Position numbers and translations under genes: made by a program. The notes below the pieces were generated by a model. It saw only the letters and a program-made list of their open reading frames with translations. It had not been told where the DNA came from and made no database searches. Positions 11,148 through 20,336 of a stretch of 64,000 nt of DNA are shown piece after piece; within the stretch, counting starts at the first letter, position 1; each line of letters starts with the position of its first letter. The stretch is from contig NW_019028979.1 of the NCBI RefSeq assembly GCF_002105155.1, positions 372,001 to 436,000 of the forward strand. The letters are read 5' to 3'. The DNA comes from Lobosporangium transversale (lineage: Eukaryota > Mortierellomycota > Mortierellomycetes > Mortierellales > Mortierellaceae).

Positions 11148-12098
11148 CATCAGTCTGTGCGATGATCTCTTTCAGGAGAAATAGGGTGATGTCATCAAGC
11201 AATCCAAAATAGATGAACAATCACAATCAGAATCACCATTACAATTTCTTTTTGATGAGGATGAGGATGAAGTGTGTAAGGGAAGTGGTCGTGACAGAAA
11301 ATGATAGGAATAACAACAATAATAGTAATAAAAAGTAAAAAATAAAAATAAAAAGTAAAAGTAAAAAAAAAAAAAAAGAGGAACGAAGAGAAAGAGAAAA
11401 AAGATCCAAATCATTCAGACACCTTTTTTCTTCCTCGTCAAAGATGGTGTTTCCATCTCCCCCAATCCGATTCTTTCTTTCTTTCTTTTCTTCCTTTCTT
11501 TCTTCGGTATTATTCTTCTATTGAATTGATATCGTACTCAAATTAAGGTCATTGTGCTCTGCTCTTGCTCTTGCTCTTTCTTTTTTAAAACTCTGCTCTT
11601 TTTTCTTTTCTTTTCCTCCTCTGTAATCAATCAATTCGTTTAATCTGGGATGTCTAGGACATGGGAATTACTGGGATGGAGGGGTATGAGGCTTTGGGCT
11701 ATGTGGACATCTGCTGGATCGGACTGTTATCCTGCCACATACTTCATCTTTCCCTTGATGTCCTCTCATTTCCTTCATCAAAACGAACTGGAGAAAAGAA
11801 TAAATATTATAAAATAAAAAATAAAAAATAAAAATAAAAAAAAAGAGTGCCTGGACTTTGACGGACATTATCGCTGCTTTGTTGATATTTGTTGTTGTCG
11901 TCCATCCTCATTGAACGTTCTTTATCTTCTTCCCTTCAATCTTTGTGTAATAAATTGATCCACGATTTCTATATGACCTTGCTCAAGAAAGAACTCCCAA
12001 ACGCTGTTCAATGGAGGAAAAAAGAATATAAAGAGCAACTCGATCTGATTCTGATAACTTACATTGACTCTTTTTCGTTCTTTGTAACGCCTTTTTAT

Positions 12099-12132
12099 TT
12101 TTCCTTTCCTTTCCTTTCCTTTCCTTTCCTTT
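12099..12132. repeat. Pentanucleotide microsatellite (TTCCT)n
   Basis: About seven TTCCT units in intergenic DNA; no coding context. Confidence 0.85.
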
Positions 12133-14352
12133 GAGATGAAGACTGAGATGGTGCCTGTACCAAATGAAACAATGAATTCCTTTCCGTGTGTTTTTCTATA
12201 GGGATATGTTGTTTGTATAAATGCGTTGATAAATCAGGTCCCTCAGCTAGTAATGTCTCTCTTTGTTCTTGAAGTCGTGGTAAATTAAAAGTGATCGGAG
12301 TGAGTAAAAGAGAGGATTACAATGTTATGAAAGGGTATGGATGTAGTTTAATGAAACGAAAGAAAAGAAAATAAGAAGAAGAAGAAGAAGAAAAAAAGAA
12401 AAAAAAAAAAAAAAAAAAAAAGAGCTTTCATTCAACCTTCACCGCTAAAAATAATGTTGTCATGCCCATCGATCTCTTCTTTTTTTTCTAGCCCTTTTCA
12501 AATCCTGTACAGATCATAGTAGATCGGAGGAAAAAAATAAAACAAACAAAGTATTATAAATCTGCATTGAATAATTATTCAAATAGAAGGGACTAGCCCA
12601 GAGGAAACACACGTTGGTGCTTTAAGCGAGAAAACAATGGCAAAAAACCATAAGATAGAGAAAATGACGGAAAGCTCAGTAACACGACTCGAGTTCATTG
12701 GCACTGACATTTCGCATTAACAAACAGGAACTTTATCTTTGTGTCTTGGAATTATAAAAACGTTTAGTTGTGCACCCGTCCATTGTTGCACCTTAGTGAT
12801 GTGATGATGATTCAGATAAAAAATAAAAATAAAAACTCCTTCTAGGATTATTCAATCCGTGTTATTATCTCCCAGCAAGGTCTTTTTTTTTTTTTTTTTT
12901 TTTTTTTTTTATTGCTTCTATTATTCTCAATGAATCTTCCTTTGATTCGCCGCACTTCACTTCTTTCAGTGACATCGTTTTTTATGGTTACATATTGCAT
13001 CATTGCCCTGCAGCACCACACAAGGGGGAATTGACCAGCTTTTTTTGCAACGTTAATGTTGCGGAGCCATGACATGATTCGCGATCTCCCCTATCTGGTC
13101 TGGCCTGGAAGGGTCTGAATGTTTATGATATAAATATATAACACATAGTCTGTTCTGCTGAACATGCATCTTAACAACTCAATCAGCCAGGCCAGCATTG
13201 TCATCTTTTTTCATTCAAATCACATCATTCTTTCCCTTGTTGTTGAGCTTATCCTCACAAAGAATTACGCATGTTAAACATAAAATATCTTTTTACATAT
13301 GAATGCAAAGGCCATGTCTAACAATGTCAATGCCAGGAACAACGGAACCCTGACAGGATGCTTGAATGATTGAATAATAAAATTTATGAGTTAAGCCTAA
13401 ACTCATCAAATGCCACTAATGGAAAACAGGGCCAGACTAAAAAAGTTTTATGGCAGACTGTAATACTATGTACTAGTGAAAAAAAAAAAAAAAAAAAAAA
13501 AAAGCCTCTCCTTTTCTCTGTTCTTGAGAATTGCTCCTTTCTACACATTCATTCATAATCCATTATCATTATATACCAAGCGAATAGATCGTCTTGGTCG
13601 TTACATCTCATTTTTTGCTCAAAGTGTGACAAAGTTGATCATTTTGCAGCAGATCGCTCAACAGCATCAGAGCAATAAAGACCTTTCATATAATCTTTAA
13701 ATTTTTTTTTTTTTTTTTTTTCAAACGCCTCATGCTTGAAAAAAAAAAAAAAAAAAAAAAAAAAAAGAAGCTTGATGCTTTCTATCAAGAAACCTTGCTC
13801 TCTTTCTTTCTCAATAATTAAATCATTATATAAACATCAAAACTACCTCCAACATTTATATACTGCAGAGGGCTCCTTCTTGTTCTTCTATTTCACACAT
13901 CTTTCGGCTCAGTTTGACAGCCTTTTTTTTTTTTTTTTTTTTTTTTATGAGTGTACAGTCGACTGTAGATCCACGTTAGACAAATTAATCAACACTAGCA
14001 CAATCAACAAAACAGGACAGGATGGGAAATGTGTTTTAAACCATGGATCCAGTTGGACAATTGAATGTTGTACAACACAGCGGCTGTGACGAAAAGGATT
14101 GCATGGATATATTGATAATAATGTAATTGTAAAGATATATAAATGTAAATACATATTCAATTTATTGATTAATTACAGTGAATATCAGTACAGATAAAAA
14201 GAAGATATTCTACTATCTAATATTATTATGTATAATATTATATGTATATTAAATACACCATCAAGTTGAACAATCAAATGAAACCCTTCTCCTGTCCTGG
14301 GTACCTCTGATAAAGAAATGTCCTGAATACAGTCTAGTCTCGTGTGAAACGA

Positions 14353-14356
<4 letters not shown>

Positions 14357-14387
<31 letters not shown>

Positions 14388-14419
14388 CTTGTGTCGAACT
14401 AAACATGTTTTTGCAATTG

Positions 14420-14458
<39 letters not shown>
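14357..14458. repeat. T31 / A37 homopolymer inverted repeat
   Basis: A 31-nt T-run (14357-14387) and a 37-nt A-run (14422-14458) are separated by 34 nt. They could form a 31-bp A:T stem in single-stranded DNA or RNA. The region is intergenic. Confidence 0.8.
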
Positions 14459-14460
<2 letters not shown>

Positions 14461-15059
14461 TTCAAAGATTGATCCGGTTGATTGGATCAGACTCCTAAAC
14501 TCCAACAATTTGGGACCGTTACAAAAAAAAAAAAAAAAAAAAATGCAGAAATGCCAAAAATGCAAAAATGCAAAAAAAAATCTATTTTTAGAGATAACCG
14601 TTGCGTGGCTGAGATAAGTTTGTTTTTTTGGTGGCGATCGATTAAACTTGTTTCAGAGTTTTTAAACATTGTCACGAGGCCATCGATATTAAAAAGCAGT
14701 AATTTGGAGATCCTTGTCCTTGGTATGGGGTGGGCTTTAGTCCTTTTAGTCTTGGCAATCATTAACCCCAAGTGCTTGAACATTGTAGCACCTTTTATAA
14801 ATAAGTATATTTAAATGTTTTTATTTTCATGCACCTAATGCGTTTTTTTATAAAAGGTCGGCCTAGAATGCTATTGTGAAAGTGAAAGGAAGCATCCATT
14901 TTTATTTGCATTTGGCCCCATGGCTAAACCATGCATCATGAAAAAAAAAAAAAAATAAAAAAGATAAAAAGGGGTTTGTGCATGCAAGTTAATTGAACAT
15001 GTGGCACGGATAATTCTTCACAGGTCAATGCATCGACTCTTTTTACTGACTCACTCTTT

Positions 15060-15180
15060 TCAAAGTTTTTTTTTTTTTTTTTTTTTTCTTTCTTTTTAAC
15101 CTTTTTGTCCTCTTCTCTTCTCTTCTCTTCTCTTCTTTCCTCTTCTTTCCTCTTCTTTCCTCTCTTTTCTCTTCTCTTAT
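15060..15180 (+). promoter_or_regulatory. CT-rich block upstream of the PEF gene
   Basis: A T-run followed by repeated TCTTC/TCTTTCC units forms a strongly pyrimidine-rich block 165-285 bp upstream of the ATG at 15345. Its position matches CT blocks ahead of other genes here, so it is probably a core-promoter or leader element. Confidence 0.4.
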
Positions 15181-15344
15181 TTTCTTCTTGTCCAACCCCA
15201 CATTCTCCTGAAATAAAATTTTCTCTCCCAATCCCTATTAACTGATCCGCAGTCAGTCACTCAAGCCATTCAAGCAGTCAGTCAAGCAAGTCTCCCCCCA
15301 GCACCCGAGTATATCCCATAATCCGTCCTCTTTCAATCCCAGAG

Positions 15345-15850
15345 ATGCAGCACCAACATTCACCATATAACCATCATCAACATCAACATCAACATCATCA
15401 ACATCATCAACATCATTATCAGTCGCCTACACAACACTCGCAATCTTCACAATCTTCACAATCGCAATACGGATATCAACAGACACCTCGTCAACATTAT
15501 AATCATCAAGATCTCTATAAACAGGGCTCTACCCGTGAGCAACAATATCAGCAACAACAATATCAACAATACCAACATGCAGTACAACAACAGCAACATC
15601 CTCCTCAAAACCCTGCAGTAATCCAGAGTTCATTAAAGGCTTGGTTTGATGCGGTTGATACGGATCGTTCTGGAAATCTGTCATGTGAAGAGTTGCAACG
15701 TGCGCTTATGAATGGTAAAAAAAAAAAAAACATTCTTCCGCTTCCCCAAAAAAAGAAAAAAAAACTTTTTTTTTTTTTTTTTTTTTTTAATTCCTTCGTT
15801 TGTTATGCTTACTCACAGCTAAACCTTTTCTTTTTTTTTTTTTTTTTCTG

Positions 15851-15886
<36 letters not shown>

Positions 15887-15970
15887 GGTGACTGGACACC
15901 CTTCAATGGTAATGACAAATGATGATGATGATAATGGGAATAACTGTTGTTCAACATGGCAAAGACATGT

Positions 15971-16003
<33 letters not shown>

Positions 16004-16233
16004 GGAGAACAGGGAGGCGTAGTCGAAAATTTGTGTCGTACAAGTCGACAATCGAACCATCATGATGTGCTCATGAGTACAAAGACACAGAAAAAACTTT
16101 TTGCGCGCAGATATTTGTGCTTATATTTGATTACAAGGACATGGTTGTGACAAGAGAAGAAAAAAAAAAAAAAAAAAAATAGGAAGAAAGAGAGAAAAAG
16201 AAAGAGAAACCCATTGTGCTTACTAATATCATC

Positions 16234-16264
<31 letters not shown>

Positions 16265-16830
16265 CGTTCTTGTTTTTTATTTTTTTATTTTTTATTTTTA
16301 ATTTTTTATTAATAGTGGAGACTGTGCGTTTGATGATGAACATGTTTGACAGGGATAACGACGGCACAATCTCATTTAATGAATTCATCGGATTATGGAA
16401 CTACATTGAGAAATGGAAGGCTTGTTTCCAGACCTATGATCTTGATGGATCCGGGACCATCGACACACATGAACTCCACAAGGCCCTCCGTGGCTTTGGT
16501 TACAACCTCAGCGAAGCTATCGTCCAGTTGATCGTCACCAAATACGATGTCCGGGGCCAAGGTGATATCAGCTTTGATAACTTTGTCCAATCTTGTGTCA
16601 CCGTCCAGACCTTGACCGATGCCTTCAGGAGGATCGATGTCGCAGGCACAGGCGTCGTCACCATGACTTATGAACAGGTAATTAACTATTAGCATGCTTG
16701 TATATATATAATATATATACAATGTCTCTTTCTTTTACTAGTTTGAAGAATTTGAAGCTAATTTTTTCACATCTATTCTTTTTTTCACTCGTTATTAAAG
16801 TTCCTGGGCTTAGTCATTAACAACCGCTAA
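15345..16830 (+). CDS. PEF1: Penta-EF-hand calcium-binding protein (peflin/ALG-2 type)
   Basis: Four exons (15345-15714, 15888-15908, 16316-16677, 16801-16830) give 260 aa. A ~95-residue His/Gln-rich head, as in peflin, precedes five EF-hands. EF1 is DTDRSGNLSCEE. The tiny second exon supplies GDWTPFN, matching the NGTWTPFNPVTV stretch of ALG-2. EF2 is DRDNDGTISFNE, EF3 DLDGSGTIDTHE, EF4 is degenerate (DVRGQGDISFDN) and EF5 is degenerate and used for dimerisation (TYEQFLGLV). Such proteins dimerise and bind ALIX/ESCRT or COPII partners in a Ca2+-dependent way. Introns 1 and 2 are loaded with A-runs ending in TAGG. A second 3' splice site at 16740-16741 would give a different C-terminus. The gene converges on the DAO gene. 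Confidence 0.92.
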
Positions 16831-16944
16831 GAATACCCCCCCATTTCCTCTATAAATCATATTTTTATATTGATTTAATTATTTTAATTAAATGTATATT
16901 TTGACTTTTTTTCTCAAATGGTCGCCAATAACGATAGCATAGCG

Positions 16945-17557
16945 TTAAAGCCTTGCAATCTCATATTGCTGCTTCTGAAGAACCTCTTCTTGTTCTGCCT
17001 TTTCAATGGCTTTAATAAGATCATAAGCTGTGCCCCAACTTGATTGGAATCCTACAAGCAAACAAACAAACAAACAAAAAAAAAGCAATCAGATTAGAAA
17101 ATCATTTAAACAATGCTTGAAGGAATAATAAAAAAAAAAAAAAAAAAAAAGAAACCTACCAGCACCTCCATGGCCATAGTTGTGGCCGATCAGTACATAT
17201 TGGCCAGCTCCTGTGCCTAAAATTATAATAAAAACAAAAATAAAACGGCTTAGCTAATGCTTCGCCATAACTACGCCACTTTTCTGTAAAAAAAAAAAAA
17301 TATATACTTACGACTGTGTTCAACCTCGACGCGAACACCACCTGTCCTTGATGGTCGGAAGCCAACTGCCTGATCCACAATGTCAAATTTGGTAAGAATA
17401 TCAGGGCTGGCTGCATAAGCTTCGGAGGTTCCGGGCATTAGAATCTTGGGATACCGACGGATAATTGTTTTGAGAATATGTGTTGTCTTTGTCGGACTCA
17501 CTGCCTCATTGCTTTGTTCAAATATATGCATAAACAATAATAATAAAGTCAGATCAG

Positions 17558-17593
<36 letters not shown>

Positions 17594-18941
17594 AAGAAAG
17601 AAAGAAAGAAAGAAAGAAAAAAGTACTGTTTCTTTCTTATAATCTCTTTTGGTCATACTTTTGATGCGCCTCGCGAGAGCCTCCCAAGACAACTTCGCCA
17701 TTCGATCGAGGAATGACATACATAATCTCTCCAGTTTTAGCTATCCGATAATAATAATAATAATAATAATAAAGTCAACAAGTAAATAAATGATCCACAT
17801 AATTTGCTATAGGAAAAAAAAAAAAAAAAAAAAAAAAAAAACTTACAGATCCAAGTGACGGTTTCATGAATCCAAGATGCTCTCACTACTGCCGTCTGTC
17901 CTCTTGTTTGGAAACATTGTAGATCCTGTGCTCCTCCCAAGTATCTAGCCCTGACTCCCGTACAATTGATAATGATCTTGACGGGCTTAGCTTTCGTTCC
18001 TACCCAATGTGCTGCCTCCATCATATGTGAAAGTGTCCGTTGCTGGACATGTCCGCCCGCTTTCTTGAACTGTTGCAATAAAAAGTGTAAATAGATCGAA
18101 GGCGTGATCACTGCTGTCTTGTATGTATAAGCGATAGGGAAATCTGGATTCGTGGACGGGATTTGTTTGAACTAGAGGAGAGGAGGAAAAAAAAAAAAAA
18201 AAAAAAAAAAAGAAATAAAGTCAATAGCAATTACACATACATACAAAAGGGGAAATAAGTGTGGTCTATTCAATCCTTTCAATAACATGTGCGGGTAATG
18301 TATAGATCTACTCACTCCGTCAACCACCCTGGACCACCATGGGTATTGTCTTCCGTGCCCTGACGGATTAAAATCATAATAATCGATCGCATCCTGCATT
18401 TTAATGCCCGAGTCTGAATACTTGGCTAATTCCTTAAATGCCTTGTATGAAATAGTATCATGTTCTACCCAGAGAAAAAAAAAAAAAAAAAAAAAAAAAG
18501 GTCATTTCAGATCAAGTCCTATTAATGTCTAACTACTACTTATTCGTAAAAAAAAAAAAAAAAAAAAAAAAGTGAGCTGTTACCTTGGGCTCGTGCATCA
18601 TCCTCATCACATACAGGTCGCCAATGTGCTCCAGCTTTCGCTGATGAATAGTCGGGATGCGCTTTCCCTCTCTTGGGGAATTCGGACGCAATGATTGTTA
18701 CATCTAAAGCAATATCACAACACCATAAGATAGATCAATGGTTCCACAATGCGTTTTTTATTATTATTTGTCAGAAGGATTTTCGATTCACTCGATACAA
18801 AAAGTGAAATAGCAAAAAAAAAAAAAAAAAAAAAAAGTTACCATAATGGTTGCATTGCAATAATAATGCGGTTGTCAATCCAACAACACCAGCACCAATG
18901 ACGGCGACTAATGGTCTTTGTTTCTTATTATGTGCAGGCAT
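16945..18941 (-). CDS. DAO1: D-amino-acid oxidase, peroxisomal
   Basis: Eight minus-strand exons (18941-18842, 18703-18584, 18464-18316, 18171-17847, 17740-17659, 17511-17312, 17216-17160, 17051-16945) sum to 379 aa. The enzyme oxidises D-amino acids to imino acids with FAD, releasing H2O2. The N-terminal Rossmann motif is VAVIGAGVVGLTTALLL. Further DAO landmarks are AGAHWRPVCDED, NCTGVRARYLGG, RGQTAVV, VGFRPSRTGGVRVE (with the substrate-binding Arg) and the flavin-binding GHNYGHGGAGFQSSWG. The protein ends ARL, a plausible type 1 peroxisomal targeting signal. Exon 6 uses a weak acceptor (AACAAAG) chosen because it keeps phase. The alternative D-aspartate oxidase cannot be fully excluded. Confidence 0.92.
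17591..17620. repeat. (GAAA)n microsatellite in a DAO intron
   Basis: A long A-run at about 17561-17591 passes into seven GAAA units inside the intron between DAO exons 5 and 6. Confidence 0.85.
17749..17772. repeat. (ATA)n trinucleotide repeat in a DAO intron
   Basis: Eight ATA/TAA units lie just upstream (sense strand) of the 3' splice site of DAO exon 5. Confidence 0.85.
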
Positions 18942-19034
18942 CGATCGTGTTTTGAATCAAGTAAGGGTAATTCAGGAATGAAGCGAACCGAAAGAAGGCA
19001 AAGAAGTGTTTTGTGTCTTCAAGACCATCTTTCA

Positions 19035-19382
19035 TCACGGTGCATGCTGCGTGGGCGTATCCGCTGTGGCACGTGCTTCTTTCATGAGTATGCCGTTCGA
19101 TCCATCTCTTCTTATTACAGTTATTTGTATTGTGTTCTCAGGTTGGGCTATAGAGACGTCCTGAGCATTCAAGCTCGGATCTCCCGGGTCTGAATCCATG
19201 TCCATATCCATATCGTCACTTCCATCATCGTCTTCATCCACCTCCTCTTCTTTACTTCTACATGGCCCGTTACTTCTCTTTTCTCTCGACTTATCCCTAT
19301 CCAGGCTCTCTTCTTCACCATCCAGTGGAGGCAAGTTAATCTTTTGAGCTGATTTTCCTAGCAATGCTAGGACAGCCGGTTT
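19035..19382 (-). other. Acidic open frame continuing past the in-frame TGA
   Basis: This frame continues the uncharacterised locus above after its TGA and ends at a stop at 19035. Composition is strongly biased (Asp/Glu/Met-rich block, then ENTIQITVIRRDGSNG), which is unlike random AT-rich intergenic DNA. It could be the original C-terminus of that gene. No ATG-independent evidence of expression exists in sequence. Confidence 0.35.
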
Positions 19383-20006
19383 TCAGAGTCCACTAGGTGT
19401 CCTCTTTAATCCACTTCCATGGCTTGGCCCTGCTTGTTTCAGTCCTCTCGAGCTATTAGGGGCTTGTCTCAAACCAACCCTATCCAGTAGATTGTCTGTA
19501 GATTCATTGGTGTTCAGTGACCTCGTGATGATTCTAGTACAATGAGGACCCTAATTACGCCATAGGAACAGACATTGGTCATAGTCGGACGCGCTTACCT
19601 TGCTGAATTAATGGGTTAATAGAAAGAGGCAGCATCCTCACCCTGTAAAACAAGAAGTGATTAAAAAGCATTGATAAAAGTGTATCCAAATAAACAAGCA
19701 ATAGGTCGTCAAAAGTAGCGAGGCTTACGGTGGCACACACTCTCTTTATCTTGCTACTGTTGACTGTTGTTGTACTTCTGTTAATGTCGCCCGATGGGGA
19801 CGCTGTCAGTTGATGACGAGTAACACTCAGTGAGGGGAACACCTGGTCGAGGCTATAGGTGAGGACTTTGCGTCTCGTGGCTATCCGCCAGATCGTGTGA
19901 ACATTCTCGTACATCAAGATGTCTCTGTCTCTAGTAATAGGTAGGGCTACTGGTGAGTCGTAGCCTTTTTTTCTTCATCTTACTCCGAGGAGTTAGCGCT
20001 CCCCAT
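19383..20006 (-). CDS. Uncharacterised protein with in-frame TGA before an acidic extension
   Basis: A three-exon model (20006-19984, 19930-19729, 19550-19383) gives 130 aa starting MGSANSSEDRDILMYENV. The middle reads like real protein (HTIWRIATRRKVLTYSLDQ, then TRHQLTASPSGD), followed by a basic low-complexity part (VGLRQAPNSSRGLKQAG). I do not recognise the family. It ends at a TGA (19385-19383), but the same frame stays open for 116 more codons to 19035. That extension encodes KPAVLALLGKSAQKINLPPL and a strongly acidic tail (KEEEVDEDDDGSDDMDMDMD). Either the true gene is longer and interrupted by the TGA (pseudogene, assembly error or readthrough), or an intron removes the stop, though no good donor is visible. 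The first intron is short (53 nt). It is on the same strand as APC5, downstream of it. Confidence 0.35.
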
Positions 20007-20160
20007 TATCGGAAAGCTTTTTGTCAGTACTGTAAGAGGTAGTAGTTGGTATACGGAAGTAGATCGAGGAATGACGAGCAATAGTATCAGATGGTGGATG
20101 GGAGCAGTGAGAACAAGATGTGGGTCCACACATCTACACCCAGATGTATTAAACCGGTTT

Positions 20161-20265
20161 TTTGTATTGATGAACATAGAACATTTATTGGTGAACATAA
20201 CTCTTATATCAATCAATATAACTCTTGTATTGATCAACATAAATCTTGTATTGATGAACAAACAT
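20161..20265. repeat. Five imperfect 21-nt tandem repeats
   Basis: Units start at 20161, 20182, 20203, 20224 and 20245, with a consensus close to CTTGTATTGATGAACATAAAT. In the plus frame from 20091 they encode a heptapeptide repeat of the type CIDEHRT / FIGEHNS / YINQYNS / CIDQHKS / CIDEQTS. They lie in the 330-bp gap between the APC5 stop and the uncharacterised minus-strand gene. They are either a small minisatellite or part of an unrecognised small gene. Confidence 0.75.
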
Positions 20266-20336
20266 CTTCTAGAAAAAATCAAATATATATATGTATCCTT
20301 ACTATGCAAGATTGGGTGTTCAAGCGCCTCTTTGTT

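Larger units (their letters stand above)
10835..15344. other. 4.5-kb gene-poor intergenic region
   Basis: I found no gene here. It holds many A/T homopolymers, several as facing T-run/A-run pairs (13702-13766 and 14357-14458). There is also a GA-rich stretch at 11060-11100 upstream of the transporter, and simple repeats listed separately. Open frames of 60-120 codons are all built on homopolymers and lack recognisable domains, splice continuity or codon bias. Confidence 0.5.

Noticed and set aside
11065-15040. Several 60-125 codon frames with Lys or Phe runs
   Set aside because: Each is created by A or T homopolymers, with no splice continuity, domains or consistent codon use.
19583-19643. 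Possible extra exon (VRMLPLSINPLIQQ) in the unknown minus-strand gene
   Set aside because: It has acceptor and donor, but its phase fits neither neighbour: including it gives an early stop.
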